48,637 nt of DNA, from contig NZ_JAFLQZ010000028.1 of the NCBI RefSeq assembly GCF_017313265.1, forward strand, positions 1 through 48,637, read 5' to 3'. Positions 24,529 through 33,490 of this stretch are shown here, piece after piece (the first letter of the stretch is position 1; each line of letters starts with the position of its first letter). The position numbers and the translations under genes were made by a program. Origin of the DNA: Hymenobacter telluris (GTDB lineage Bacteria; Bacteroidota; Bacteroidia; Cytophagales; Hymenobacteraceae). The notes below the pieces were generated by a model. That model did not search any database and was not told the DNA's origin. It saw only the letters and a list, made by a program, of their open reading frames with translations.

Positions 24529-25860
24529 CTACAGGTACGAGTGCTGCCGGACGTGAAACAGGCGCATCACCACCAGCAGGCTCACAAAAATGCACCCCGC
24601 CACGTACCAGTAGAAGTAGGACTCGTGGCCGATATCCTTGCACCAGAGGGCAATATATTCGGCAGTGCCCCCGAAAACGGCCACCGTCAGCGCATGCGGC
24701 AGCCCAATGCCCAGCGCCCGAATCTGGGTGGGAAACAAGCCGGCTTTTACCACCGCATTGATGCCGCTGTAGCAACTCACAATGGCCAGCGCCGGCAGTA
24801 GCAGCAGTATGCTGCTGCCCACGCTGCGGGCATGGCTTAAAGCCAGCAGCAGCGGCACGGTGCCCAAGGTACCCAGCACCCCAAACGCCAGCAGCATCGG
24901 CCGTCGCCCAAAACGGTCGGCCAGGCTGCCAAACACGGGTTGCATCACGGCAAAAGCAACCAACGACGCAAAACTGGCCAAGGTGGCCTGCTCGCGGGGC
25001 AGGTGCGCCGTGTTTACCAAAAACTTCAGCATGTATGTGGTAAACGTGTAAAAGGCCAGCGTCCCGCCCATTGTCAGGCCCACCACGATGGCCACCGCCT
25101 GCGGATGCTGGAGCAGCAAACGCAAGCTGCCGCGGCCCTCTTCGTTGTCGCGCTGGGCATCAAAGGCATCGGTTTCAGTAAGGTTGGCGCGCAGCAGCAG
25201 CGCCACCACCGATAAGGCTGCCCCTATCACGAAGGGCAGACGCCAGCCCCATTCCAGCAATTCGGCAGCCGTGAGCAGGTGCTGCAATGCTAGCAGAATG
25301 CCCAGGGCCAGTAGTTGCCCCCCAATCAAGGTCAGGTACATCAGGCTGGAATAGAAGCCGCGCCGCCCGGTGGTGGCCATTTCACTTAAGTAAGTGGTCG
25401 ATACGCCGTATTCGCCGCCCACGCTCAGGCCTTGCAACAGCCGGGCGGTGAGTAGCATCACCGGGGCCACAATGCCCACGGTCTGATAAGTGGGGGTGAG
25501 AGCAATCAGCAACGAGCCCAACGACATCAGCAGCACAGACAAGGTCATGGACTGCTTGCGGCCCACCTTATCGGCAATGCGGCCGAACATCCAGCCGCCA
25601 ATGGGGCGCATCAGAAAACCCAGCGCGAAGATGCCGGCCGTTTGCAGCAGCTGCGCCGTGGTATCATCAGAGGGGAAGAACGAGGCCGAGAAGTACAAAG
25701 AAAACGCCGAGAAAACGTACCAGTCGTACCACTCCACTAAGTTGCCTACCAAGCCACTGAAGATGGCTTTGAGCCGCCGCCGAGAAACCTTTTCCACGCC
25801 GCCCACCTGCTCCGGCGAGGCGGAGGAGGCAGTGGGCGCTGTGGAAACGATTGAAGCCAT
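24529..25860 (-). CDS. MFS transporter, metabolite:H+ symporter (MHS) family, copy 2
   Basis: A 443-residue paralogue of the neighbouring permease, with the same signatures LVGNLVEWYDWYVFSAFSLY, GFLMRPIGGWMFGRIADKVG and LSVGGEYGVSTTYLSEMA. The two genes are in tandem on the minus strand, 111 bp apart, so they probably arose by duplication and then diverged. A two-component system lies directly upstream in the same direction and may control both. Substrate is unknown. Confidence 0.88.
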   Translation of the reverse strand: MASIVSTAPTASSASPEQVGGVEKVSRRRLKAIFSGLVGNLVEWYDWYVFSAFSLYFSASFFPSDDTTAQLLQTAGIFALGFLMRPIGGWMFGRIADKVGRKQSMTLSVLLMSLGSLLIALTPTYQTVGIVAPVMLLTARLLQGLSVGGEYGVSTTYLSEMATTGRRGFYSSLMYLTLIGGQLLALGILLALQHLLTAAELLEWGWRLPFVIGAALSVVALLLRANLTETDAFDAQRDNEEGRGSLRLLLQHPQAVAIVVGLTMGGTLAFYTFTTYMLKFLVNTAHLPREQATLASFASLVAFAVMQPVFGSLADRFGRRPMLLAFGVLGTLGTVPLLLALSHARSVGSSILLLLPALAIVSCYSGINAVVKAGLFPTQIRALGIGLPHALTVAVFGGTAEYIALWCKDIGHESYFYWYVAGCIFVSLLVVMRLFHVRQHSYL

Positions 25861-26029
25861 TGATTAAGAAAACAGGAGGTTTCTGCGGATGCTACAAGTG
25901 AGTAGTTACTTACTCGGTGGTGCTCTACAAATGAATAACCCGATTTTGAAGGAATTTCAAAGAAAAATTAACGTGGGCATGAAGTTTTGCCTTTAGCCAC
26001 GAAATAGTTGGCTACGTCCGGCTTTGGTA

Positions 26030-27304
26030 TTACACGGCCGGCGCCGCAAATACCACCCGGATGGTGTGCCAGCCCTCCGCGTAGGAGTAGTCTACCTGAT
26101 GCCCGTATAGCTCGCCAATCCGCTTCACAATTGCCAGCCCAATGCCGATGGAATCCAGCGCGGCATTTCCCTTCTTGAAGCGCCCGAACAGCTCACCCAC
26201 TGGTACCGACGGGGCATGGCCGGTATTGCGCAACGTAAATTCGGTGGGGGAGAGCAACGCGTGAATCTCGCCGCCTGGTACGTTGTGCCGGATGGCGTTG
26301 CTGAACAGGTTGTTGAGTAGCAGTTGAGCCAGGGCCACATCCAGCGGCACACGTACTTCAGGCACCAGTTGCAGCGTGGTGCGCAAGCCTTTCATTTCCG
26401 CCAAGTCGGCAAAGGCGGCTTCGGTGGCTTGCACCAAGTCGCTCATATCGGTGAGCGTAGCCGGCTGCGATTCAAAATTCTCTAGCTTCGCCAGCAGCGT
26501 CAGGGACTGGTTGATTTTGGTTAGCCGCTCCAGCTCGTCGTGCATGGCCGTGAGCATGAGCAGCTGCTTTTCCGACAACTCAGAGTCCATAAGCAGCTCA
26601 ATCTTGGCCTTGATGCTGGCAATGGGCGTTTGTAACTCGTGCGAAGCGTTTTCCGAAAACTCTTTCAAGCCCTGATAGTCACTCTGGGCGCGCGTTGTCA
26701 TGGTCACCAGAAAGTCGCTGAGGACGTTGAACTCGGCGGTGCGGCTGGGCTGCAATTCCAAGGTGGTAGGCTGGCCGAGCTGGAACCGCTGAATGCCACG
26801 CAGAATAGCGTTGAACGGCTTGAGAATGCGCCAGGAAATTACCTCACTCAGGATAACCACCAGCGCCAGCAAAAACACAAACGTCCAGGCAAATACCAGC
26901 ATTAAACCCGTCAGATACACGTCGCTGGGCTCTACTACCACGGCTTTACTGGTAATCCAGAACCGCTGCCCCCGCACCACCGGATACGTCGTCAGGCGCA
27001 CCACGCTCACCGTGGATTGCAGGCTGGCGTCCCACTCGTCGCGCACCTGTACCAGTTGCGCGTGCCGGGCCGTATCGGTAGGTGCGGCCCGGCGCACCAG
27101 CACGTGCGCCCGCGCCGGATGCTGCGAGTAGTTGCGGCCACTGCGGAGCTGCGCGGCTACCACCTCGTTCAGGTGCTTCAGCTTGCCGATAGTGGCCTGC
27201 GTGACGCTCCTGGACAAGGCCGCGTACACAATGGCAAAGCCAATCAACAGCACGCAAAAGCTGATAACCGCGTAGGCGATGGTGTAGCGGTAATTGAGTT
27301 TCAC
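26030..27304 (-). CDS. Sensor histidine kinase
   Basis: A membrane-bound two-component sensor of 424 residues. Helix TM1 (about 8-30), a short periplasmic domain of ~100 residues, and TM2 (about 130-153) are followed by a HAMP-like linker. The dimerization helix has the phospho-acceptor in SENASHELQTPIASIKAKIE. The ATP-binding region shows the N-box LNNLFSNAIRHN, a G1 box of the form RNTG (usual for this subgroup) and SIGIGLAIVKRIGELYG as G2. The GTG start overlaps the stop of the response-regulator gene by one base. It reads toward the two MHS permeases and may sense an organic acid; that is inference. Confidence 0.9.
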   Translation of the reverse strand: MKLNYRYTIAYAVISFCVLLIGFAIVYAALSRSVTQATIGKLKHLNEVVAAQLRSGRNYSQHPARAHVLVRRAAPTDTARHAQLVQVRDEWDASLQSTVSVVRLTTYPVVRGQRFWITSKAVVVEPSDVYLTGLMLVFAWTFVFLLALVVILSEVISWRILKPFNAILRGIQRFQLGQPTTLELQPSRTAEFNVLSDFLVTMTTRAQSDYQGLKEFSENASHELQTPIASIKAKIELLMDSELSEKQLLMLTAMHDELERLTKINQSLTLLAKLENFESQPATLTDMSDLVQATEAAFADLAEMKGLRTTLQLVPEVRVPLDVALAQLLLNNLFSNAIRHNVPGGEIHALLSPTEFTLRNTGHAPSVPVGELFGRFKKGNAALDSIGIGLAIVKRIGELYGHQVDYSYAEGWHTIRVVFAAPAV

Positions 27305-27984
27305 TAGTCGCCGGCGTTTAGCTTGTAGCCCAGGCCGTACACGGTGCTGATGTAGTCTTTGCCGCCGGCATCGGTGATTTTCTTGCGCAGGTTTTTCACG
27401 TGCTGATACACAAAATCCACGCTGTCGAGGTTGTCGGTGTAGTCGCCCCAGAGGTGGGCGGCAATGGCCTGACGCGTGAGCATGCGGCCCTTGTTGTTGA
27501 TGAAGTAGAGCAGCAAGTTGGTTTCCTTGCGGGTAAGGTTCAGCAGCTTACCCTTCACCCGGCACTCCATCGATTCTAAATCGGCCGTGAGGTCCTGAAA
27601 CGTCAGCACGTTGTTTTTGTGGGGGCTCCGCCGGCGCATAATGGCCTTGATGCGGGCGTGCAGCTCGGGCAGCGGAAACGGCTTGGTGATGTAGTCGTCG
27701 GCACCTTCGCTGAGGCCGGTTAGCTTGAAATCCAGCGCATTCTGGGCCGAAATGATAATCACGCTGCTTTCCACGCCATCCTTACGCAGCAGCTTCAACA
27801 AGTTGATGCCGTTACCATCGGGCAGCATAATGTCCAGCAGCACCACATCATAGGTGAACAGAATCAGCTTTTCCCGCGCCTCATCAAACGTGGCCGCTAC
27901 CTCGCAGATATAATGCTCCTGCGTGAGGTAACTGGCAATGCTCTTGGCTAACTCCGGATGGTCTTCAACTAACAGAATTTTCAT
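27304..27984 (-). CDS. OmpR/PhoB-type response regulator
   Basis: A 226-residue DNA-binding response regulator, partner of the kinase that follows it. The receiver has D8 in the acidic pocket, phospho-acceptor D51 in LLDIMLPDGNG, S79 and K101 in ITKPFPLPELHARIKA. The C-terminal winged helix ends with HVKNLRKKITDAGG and ISTVYGLGYKL. The gene order regulator-kinase with a one-base overlap is typical of an operon. It is divergent from the orphan gene at 28064. Confidence 0.93.
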   Translation of the reverse strand: MKILLVEDHPELAKSIASYLTQEHYICEVAATFDEAREKLILFTYDVVLLDIMLPDGNGINLLKLLRKDGVESSVIIISAQNALDFKLTGLSEGADDYITKPFPLPELHARIKAIMRRRSPHKNNVLTFQDLTADLESMECRVKGKLLNLTRKETNLLLYFINNKGRMLTRQAIAAHLWGDYTDNLDSVDFVYQHVKNLRKKITDAGGKDYISTVYGLGYKLNAGD

Positions 27985-28063
27985 GGGAGCCAGATGAGCA
28001 GGAAGGAAGCGGGTGGGATGAGGTTAAGTGAGTATATATTCTTAAGATTGAATTAAACCCTAA

Positions 28064-28564
28064 ATGAAAGATATGGAGGCGGTTTATGTAGACGGAGTAG
28101 TGACTGCTGAAGAAATAAAGGAAACAATTACTGGACTCTTTTCAAGTTTGTCTCCTTTCCAATGGAATTTATTTGATGGAGACGCCGAGCCAGAAGGGTT
28201 TGATTCAAGTAATCCGAAGCATGTGTTTTTTGCTACATCAGTTTCCAATGATTCGACTGAGTTCAACCTGAAAATCTGGTTTTTTATGAATCAATCTGCT
28301 CATGCTGATGAGCGGGAGCAACTTATTGCCAAAACTCTATCAGCAAAATTTCACTTGCGCACGCTGGTGCCATTCACACATCCAAAACAGCCTTTAGATC
28401 CTTTTTATGATATAGTTTTTATTGATGGTATTAGCTTCTTAGCCGACGACTCTCAGGTTGAATTTGATAGCGAAGATGGGAACAAAGGAGTTGTGAAGAT
28501 TCTCCATCCTTACGAGCTGCCAGTTCTACACTTCGACGGAGTAGGCAATCTGTTAAACGTGTGA
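28064..28564 (+). CDS. Orphan protein, AT-richer than its surroundings
   Basis: I do not recognise this 166-residue protein. It is soluble and acidic, has no signal peptide or membrane helix, and contains short aromatic-rich stretches (SSLSPFQWNLFDGDAEPEGF, LKIWFFMNQS). The base composition and codon use (many A/T-ending codons such as aaa, ttt, gaa) differ from all its neighbours, which suggests recent acquisition. It is divergent from the response regulator and ends just before a strong shared terminator. Small immunity-type proteins can look like this, but nothing in the sequence proves it. Confidence 0.7.
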   Translation: MKDMEAVYVDGVVTAEEIKETITGLFSSLSPFQWNLFDGDAEPEGFDSSNPKHVFFATSVSNDSTEFNLKIWFFMNQSAHADEREQLIAKTLSAKFHLRTLVPFTHPKQPLDPFYDIVFIDGISFLADDSQVEFDSEDGNKGVVKILHPYELPVLHFDGVGNLLNV

Positions 28565-28569
28565 TATAG

Positions 28570-28630
28570 ATAAGTATAAAAGCAAAACGCCCCGCTGAAA
28601 TTGTGCGGGGCGTTTTGCTTTTATACTTAT
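28570..28630. terminator. Bidirectional terminator hairpin
   Basis: Perfect 26-bp arms (28570-28595, 28605-28630) flank a 9-nt loop between the convergent orphan gene and accC. The core gcaaaacgccccgc is followed by T-runs in both directions. Confidence 0.9.
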
Positions 28631-28639
28631 ATAATGTTC

Positions 28640-29986
28640 CTACAGTTCCGAGAAGTCGAACGACGTTTCCAGGAACTTGGTAGTGAAGTCACCTTCCTGA
28701 AAGTTCTTGTTGTCCATCAGCGCCAAGTGGAACGGGATGGTGGTTTTCACGCCTTCCACCACGAACTCGCTCAGGGCGCGCTTCATCTTTACGATGCATT
28801 CCTGCCGGGTTTGGGCCACGGTGATGAGCTTGGCAATCATCGAGTCGTAGTTCGACGGGATGGTGTAGCCGGCGTACACGTGCGTATCTACCCGCACGCC
28901 GTGGCCGCCGGGGATGTGCAGCGTGGTGATTTTGCCGGGCGAGGGGCGGAAGTCCTTGGTGGGGTCTTCGGCATTGATGCGGCACTCCATGGCGTGCATC
29001 TTGGGGTAGTAGTTGTCGCCGGAAATCGGGATGCCCGCCGCTACCTTAATCTGCTCCTTGATGAGGTCGTAGTTCACGATTTCCTCGGTCACGGGGTGCT
29101 CCACCTGAATGCGGGTGTTCATCTCCATGAAGTAGAAGTCGCGGTTTTTGTCCACCAGAAACTCGATGGTACCCACGCCCTCGTAGCCGATAGCCGAAGC
29201 CCCGGCTACAGCCGCTTTGCCCATCCGCTCCCGCAGCTCGTCGGTCATAAACGGCGAGGGAGCTTCCTCCACCAGCTTCTGGTGGCGGCGCTGAATCGAG
29301 CAGTCCCGCTCCGAGAGGTGGCACACCCGCCCGAACTGGTCGCCGCACACCTGAATTTCGATGTGGCGCGGCTCCTCCACAAACTTCTCCAGGTACACGC
29401 CGTCATTGCCAAAAGCGGCTTTGGCTTCGGTGCGGGCGTCGTTCCAGGCTTTCTCGAAGTCTTCTTCGGTAGGGATGATGCGCATGCCGCGGCCACCGCC
29501 ACCAGCCGTAGCCTTCAGAATAACTGGATACTTGATTTTGGCGGCTACTTTCTTGCCCTGCTCCACCGAATCGAGCAAGCCAACCGAGCCGGGAATACAG
29601 GGTACGCCGGCTTTAATCATGGTGGCTTTGGCCGAAGCTTTGTCGCCCATCTGGTTGATCATCTCGGGCGAGGCCCCGATGAACTTGATGCCGTTTTCCT
29701 GGCACACCCGCGAAAATTCCGCGTTTTCGCTCAGAAACCCGTAGCCCGGATGAATAGCGTCGGCATTGGTTATTTCGGCGGCCGCAATCAGCGTGGGGAT
29801 GCTGAGGTAGGATTGCGACGATGGGGGCGGCCCGATGCACACGGCTTCGTCGGCGAAGCGTACGTGCAGGCTCTCCTTATCGGCAGTCGAGTACACGGCC
29901 ACCGTTTTGATGCCCATTTCCTTGCAGGTCCGGATGATGCGCAGCGCAATTTCTCCCCGGTTGGCAATCAGTATTTTCTTGAACAC
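28640..29986 (-). CDS. accC: Acetyl-CoA carboxylase, biotin carboxylase subunit AccC
   Basis: AccC carboxylates the biotin on AccB with ATP and bicarbonate, the first half-reaction of fatty-acid synthesis. The 448-residue protein begins FKKILIANRGEIALRIIRTC and contains GFLSENAEFSRVCQENG, the glycine-rich ATP loop KATAGGGGRGMRI, SERDCSIQRRHQK and FYFMEMNTRIQVEHPVTE, all expected. The start is GTG at 29986. It follows accB directly, separated by an AT-rich inverted repeat, and ends at a strong terminator. Confidence 0.96.
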   Translation of the reverse strand: MFKKILIANRGEIALRIIRTCKEMGIKTVAVYSTADKESLHVRFADEAVCIGPPPSSQSYLSIPTLIAAAEITNADAIHPGYGFLSENAEFSRVCQENGIKFIGASPEMINQMGDKASAKATMIKAGVPCIPGSVGLLDSVEQGKKVAAKIKYPVILKATAGGGGRGMRIIPTEEDFEKAWNDARTEAKAAFGNDGVYLEKFVEEPRHIEIQVCGDQFGRVCHLSERDCSIQRRHQKLVEEAPSPFMTDELRERMGKAAVAGASAIGYEGVGTIEFLVDKNRDFYFMEMNTRIQVEHPVTEEIVNYDLIKEQIKVAAGIPISGDNYYPKMHAMECRINAEDPTKDFRPSPGKITTLHIPGGHGVRVDTHVYAGYTIPSNYDSMIAKLITVAQTRQECIVKMKRALSEFVVEGVKTTIPFHLALMDNKNFQEGDFTTKFLETSFDFSEL

Positions 29987-29992
29987 AGCTTT

Positions 29993-30094
29993 TCAATTAA
30001 AAATTAAAAATGAAGAATTAAAAACCGGAAACGGGCTATGTGTACCGATAAGGAACGGCCCATTTTTAATCTTTAATTCCTAATTTTTAATTGA
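29993..30094. repeat. AT-rich heptamer inverted repeat (element G)
   Basis: Arms 29993-30024 and 30063-30094 pair at 27 of 32 positions. The words are variants of attaaaa/attaaga. The right arm ends 1 bp from the accB stop codon and the left arm starts 6 bp upstream of the accC start, so it lies between two co-transcribed genes of one enzyme. Confidence 0.85.
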
Positions 30095-30095
30095 C

Positions 30096-30587
30096 CTACA
30101 TGGGCTCAATCAGGAACAGCGGCTGGTCGTACTCCACTGGCGAGGCATTCTCCACCATGGATTTCACAATCCGGCCCGACTGCTCGGCCTCGATTTCGTT
30201 GAACAGCTTCATGGCTTCGATGATACAAATCACCTGGCCTTTTTCCACCAGGTCGCCTACCTGCACGAAAGCGGGCGTTTCGGGGCTGCTGCTACGGTAG
30301 AACGTGCCAATCATCGGCGACTTCAGCGGCACATAGTTGTCAGCGGCGGGGGCAGCGGCGGGAGCGGCAGCTGGGGCCACTGGGGCAGCGGCCGGAGCCG
30401 TTGGTGCTGGTGCTGCGGCCGGAGCGGGGGCCGATGAAGCGGCGGGAGCGGCCGACAGCGTGACGGCCGGCTTGTAGCTGGGCTCACGCTGCACGGAGAT
30501 TTTAAACTCCTCGGTTTCGATGTTGACTTTGTTGAGGCCTGACTTCGCAATGAAGTCGATTAGTTCCTGGAGTTCCTTGGCTTTCAT
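30096..30587 (-). CDS. accB: Acetyl-CoA carboxylase, biotin carboxyl carrier protein AccB
   Basis: AccB carries the biotin that shuttles CO2 between AccC and the carboxyltransferase. The 163-residue protein starts MKAKELQELIDFIAKSGLN, has a long Ala/Pro linker (about 60-90), and ends in a biotinyl domain with the biotin lysine in IIEAMKLFNEIEAE. ATG 30587 is preferred since it gives the family N-terminus and a 25-bp gap to efp; ATG 30632 would overlap the efp end. It is co-oriented with efp upstream and accC downstream. Confidence 0.93.
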   Translation of the reverse strand: MKAKELQELIDFIAKSGLNKVNIETEEFKISVQREPSYKPAVTLSAAPAASSAPAPAAAPAPTAPAAAPVAPAAAPAAAPAADNYVPLKSPMIGTFYRSSSPETPAFVQVGDLVEKGQVICIIEAMKLFNEIEAEQSGRIVKSMVENASPVEYDQPLFLIEPM

Positions 30588-30612
30588 GGCGGCGGTGGGC
30601 TTGCTGGGATGC

Positions 30613-31176
30613 TTACTTGACTCTTTCGACATAGGAATAGTCGCTGGTCTTGACGCGAATTTTAGTATCAGTGTCGATGAACAGCGGCACCTGAATCCGC
30701 GCCCCGGTCTCAACGATGGCTGGCTTGAGCGTGTTGGTAGCCGTGTCGCCTTTCAGGCCGGGCTCGGTGTAGGTCACCATCAGCTCCACGGTAGTTGGCA
30801 GTTCAGCGGTGAGTGGCTGCTCGGTTTCGGCATGGAACAGGATGGTAGCTTCCTGGCCTTCCTTCATGAGGTCGGCAAAAGGTACCATGGCTTCTGGCAG
30901 TACCACTTGCTCGAAAGTAGCATTATCCATAAAAGTGAAGCCGTAATCATCCTTAAATAAGTACTGGTGCGGGCGCTGTTCTACGCGGGCAGTTTCCACT
31001 TTCACCCCGGCATTGAAAGTGTTGTCGAGCACTTTGCCGGTTTTGATGTTGCGGAGCTTGGTCCGAACGAAAGCAGGACCTTTACCCGGTTTCACGTGCT
31101 GAAACTCGGTGATGACGTGCAACTCGCCGTTGTAGTTCAGCACGAGGCCGTTGCGGAAATCTGCGGTGGTAGCCAT
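30613..31176 (-). CDS. efp: Translation elongation factor P
   Basis: EF-P relieves ribosome stalling at polyproline motifs. The 187-residue length is normal for three domains. The tip of the first domain is HVKPGKGPAFVRTKLRN with K32 at the position that is modified in many bacteria. The C-terminal GLKGDTATNTLKPAIVETGA is standard. It probably starts a transcript efp-accB-accC: a terminator separates it from fabH, and an AT-rich inverted repeat sits in its immediate upstream region. Confidence 0.96.
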   Translation of the reverse strand: MATTADFRNGLVLNYNGELHVITEFQHVKPGKGPAFVRTKLRNIKTGKVLDNTFNAGVKVETARVEQRPHQYLFKDDYGFTFMDNATFEQVVLPEAMVPFADLMKEGQEATILFHAETEQPLTAELPTTVELMVTYTEPGLKGDTATNTLKPAIVETGARIQVPLFIDTDTKIRVKTSDYSYVERVK

Positions 31177-31182
31177 GAGTTG

Positions 31183-31281
31183 AATTAAGAATTAAGAATT
31201 AAAAATTAAGAATTGTTGATTGGCTGAAATCCGCTTACGCAGCACATGAAGCCAATTTTTAATTCTTAATTTTTAATTAAA
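31183..31281. repeat. AT-rich heptamer inverted repeat (element H)
   Basis: The left side has clear 7-bp words aattaag, aattaag, aattaaa, aattaag, aattgtt (about 31183-31218) and pairs with 31250-31281 (atttttaattcttaattttt type). The left arm begins 6 bp upstream of the efp start codon. Arm lengths differ; the core of about 21 bp pairs with four mismatches. Confidence 0.82.
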
Positions 31282-31288
31282 AAAGGGA

Positions 31289-31319
31289 GTGCCGTCCCGT
31301 GAATGTGGCGGGGCGGCAC
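31289..31319 (-). terminator. Terminator after fabH
   Basis: The 11-bp stem (31289-31299, 31309-31319, one wobble pair) with a 9-nt loop is followed on the minus strand by actcccttttttaatt. It would end the yceD-rpmF-plsX-fabH transcript ahead of efp. Confidence 0.7.
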
Positions 31320-31365
31320 GTTGGGAGTGCAAGTATAGAAGTTTTCCGCATCCGCACCGTCAGGT

Positions 31366-32379
31366 TCAGACGGTGGCCGGGTCTGATTTCGGGTCGTAGG
31401 CCCATTTCAGGTAGATGGAACCCCAGGTGAATCCGCCCCCGAAAGCCGCCAGCACCAGATTGTCGCCCTTACGCAGCTGCGCCTCATAATCGGCGAGGCA
31501 AAGGGGAATGGTAGCGTTGGTGGTGTTACCATAGCGGTGAATGTTGAGCATTACCTTTTCTGGCCCTACACCCATGCGGTTGGCAGTGGCATCAATAATG
31601 CGTTTGTTGGCTTGGTGTGGTACCAGCCACGCCACGTCGTCGTTGGTGAGGTGGTTGCGTTCCATCACCTGCGCCGCTACGTTGGCCATGTTGGTCACGG
31701 CAAACTTGAACACGGTGGCGCCTTCCTGGTACACATAATGCTCCCGGTTGGCCACTGTTTCGGCAGACGGCGGGCGGCGGCTGCCACCGGCTTTCTGGTA
31801 GAGGTATTGCTCCCCAGTGCCATCAGACCGCAGCACTTGGTCGAGCAGGCCGTAGCCTTCGGTGCTGGGTTCCAGCAGGACCGCCCCCGCGCCATCACCA
31901 AAAATGATGCAGTTGGCGCGGTCAGTATAGTCGATAATGGCCGACATTTTATCGGCTCCTACTACTACTACTTTTTTGTACGTGCCGGTTTGGATGTACT
32001 GGGCACCCGTGGCTAAGGCGAACAGAAAACCCGAGCAGGCGGCTTGCATATCGAAGCTGAACGCTTGCGTGGCACCTACCGCCGCCGAAATAATATTGGC
32101 CGTAGCCGGGAACACCAAGTCGGGGGTGGTAGTCGAGCAGATCAGCAGGTCAATATCTTCGGCCCGCGTACCGGTTTTGGCTAGTAGTTGCTGCACCGCC
32201 TGCACCCCCATTACCGAAGTGCCCTGGTTTTCGCCTTTCAGAATGCGGCGTTCCTTGATACCCGTTCGTGTCGTAATCCACTCGTCGGTGGTGTCCACCA
32301 TTTTTTCGAGTTCCTGATTGGTGAGCACGTAGTCGGGCACATAGGAGCCCACTCCGGTAATAGCAGCGGTAATTTTCAT
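31366..32379 (-). CDS. fabH: Beta-ketoacyl-ACP synthase III FabH
   Basis: FabH condenses acetyl-CoA (or branched acyl-CoA) with malonyl-ACP to start fatty-acid chains. The catalytic triad is C115 in QAACSGFLFA, H255 in VPHQANKRI and N285 in YGNTTNAT. The 337-residue length is usual. It lies downstream of plsX in the conserved yceD-rpmF-plsX-fabH order. A small terminator-like hairpin lies between plsX and fabH, so read-through or a second promoter may set its level. Confidence 0.96.
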   Translation of the reverse strand: MKITAAITGVGSYVPDYVLTNQELEKMVDTTDEWITTRTGIKERRILKGENQGTSVMGVQAVQQLLAKTGTRAEDIDLLICSTTTPDLVFPATANIISAAVGATQAFSFDMQAACSGFLFALATGAQYIQTGTYKKVVVVGADKMSAIIDYTDRANCIIFGDGAGAVLLEPSTEGYGLLDQVLRSDGTGEQYLYQKAGGSRRPPSAETVANREHYVYQEGATVFKFAVTNMANVAAQVMERNHLTNDDVAWLVPHQANKRIIDATANRMGVGPEKVMLNIHRYGNTTNATIPLCLADYEAQLRKGDNLVLAAFGGGFTWGSIYLKWAYDPKSDPATV

Positions 32380-32403
32380 TGAAGAAAAACGGAAAACGCG
32401 GCA

Positions 32404-32427
32404 AGAAAAAATCCGGCCGGGGCCGGA
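32404..32427 (-). terminator. Terminator-like hairpin between plsX and fabH
   Basis: On the minus strand, tccggc-cccg-gccgga (32427-32412) is followed by six T (32411-32406). The stem is short but GC-only apart from its ends. It may attenuate plsX read-through into fabH. Confidence 0.55.
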
Positions 32428-32435
32428 CTTAGTCG

Positions 32436-33377
32436 CTAAGACTTGAAGGTGTTTTTTATCTGGTCGGAAATACCAGATTGGGCCATTTGGTAGCCTTGCA
32501 GCAACATGTTGCAGATGGCAACTGGCGTGCTTACTCCATGCCCGATGATGGCGTTGTCGTTGATGCCTAGAATAGGCGAACCACCCACGGCCTCATAGTT
32601 GAATTTGTCGAAGAATGGGTCCCGAATTTGTTTTTCCGCCATGATATCATACACGGATTCAGCCATCTTCAACATCACGTTGCCAGTGTACCCGTCGCAC
32701 ACAATAACGTCGGCTTTTTCATTGAACAGGTCACGGCCTTCAATGTTGCCGATGAAGTTGACGTGCGGGTTAACCTTCAGCAACTGGTGAACAGCTTGGG
32801 TGAGAGTAGTGCCTTTGCCTTCCTCTTCGCCCAGGTTCATCAAACCCACCTTGGGGTTGCTGATGCCTAGCACATACTGAGCGTACAAAGAACCCAACTC
32901 ACCGAATTGCTCCAGCATTTCGGGTTTGCACTCGGCGTTGGCGCCCACATCCAACAAGATGCCCATGCCACCGTGCAGCTTGGGTACAAAGTTGGCAATA
33001 GCCGGCCGCAATACACCCGGCACCGGCTTCACGCTAAACATTGCACCCACAAGCATAGCGCCCGTGTTGCCAGCCGAACAAAACGCTTCGACCTCGCCAG
33101 CATGCAGCATGCGGTAGCCAACGGCAATACTGGAATCCTGCTTTTGCTGATACGCCTTGGCTGGATGCTCACCCATCTCAATGATTTGGGAGGCAGGTAC
33201 CAGTTCCAGCGTAGCGGCCGCATCGCCGTGCTGCTCTAGGAGCGGGCGTACGGCGGATTCCTGACCAATAAGCACAATTTGCGCCTTGCCGGCCAGTTCT
33301 TGCGCGGCCAGTACCGCACCATCGACGGCGGCCTGGGGCGCAAAATCGCCCCCCATAGCGTCCAGGGCTATCTTCAT
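32436..33377 (-). CDS. plsX: Phosphate acyltransferase PlsX
   Basis: PlsX converts acyl-ACP to acyl-phosphate, the acyl donor for glycerol-3-phosphate acylation in phospholipid synthesis. The 313-residue protein begins MKIALDAMGGDFAPQAAVDG, the family start, which fixes ATG 33377. The family segments CSAGNTGAMLVGA, VGANAECKPEML, GNIEGRDLFN and VCDGYTGNVMLKM are present. Its neighbours rpmF and fabH are the standard ones. Confidence 0.96.
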   Translation of the reverse strand: MKIALDAMGGDFAPQAAVDGAVLAAQELAGKAQIVLIGQESAVRPLLEQHGDAAATLELVPASQIIEMGEHPAKAYQQKQDSSIAVGYRMLHAGEVEAFCSAGNTGAMLVGAMFSVKPVPGVLRPAIANFVPKLHGGMGILLDVGANAECKPEMLEQFGELGSLYAQYVLGISNPKVGLMNLGEEEGKGTTLTQAVHQLLKVNPHVNFIGNIEGRDLFNEKADVIVCDGYTGNVMLKMAESVYDIMAEKQIRDPFFDKFNYEAVGGSPILGINDNAIIGHGVSTPVAICNMLLQGYQMAQSGISDQIKNTFKS

Positions 33378-33490
33378 GTACGAGGTGTCAAGGAGGAGTC
33401 TGGGAGAGGAACCTCGCTTCATCTTCCGGCTACCTCCCAAGTATCAGGAACGCAGCTGGAAGAGAAGTAAGGGAAAAAGCAGCTAGGCTA

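Noticed and set aside
26030..27304. Kinase with a defective ATP site because G1 reads NTG rather than DNG
   Set aside because: Many Bacteroidota kinases of this subgroup have NTG at this place, and the N-box and G2 box are intact.
28601..30007. Long open frame on the plus strand opposite accC
   Set aside because: It lies entirely over a certain accC gene. Its product is a His/Val/Gly-rich shadow without family motifs, as expected in GC-rich DNA.
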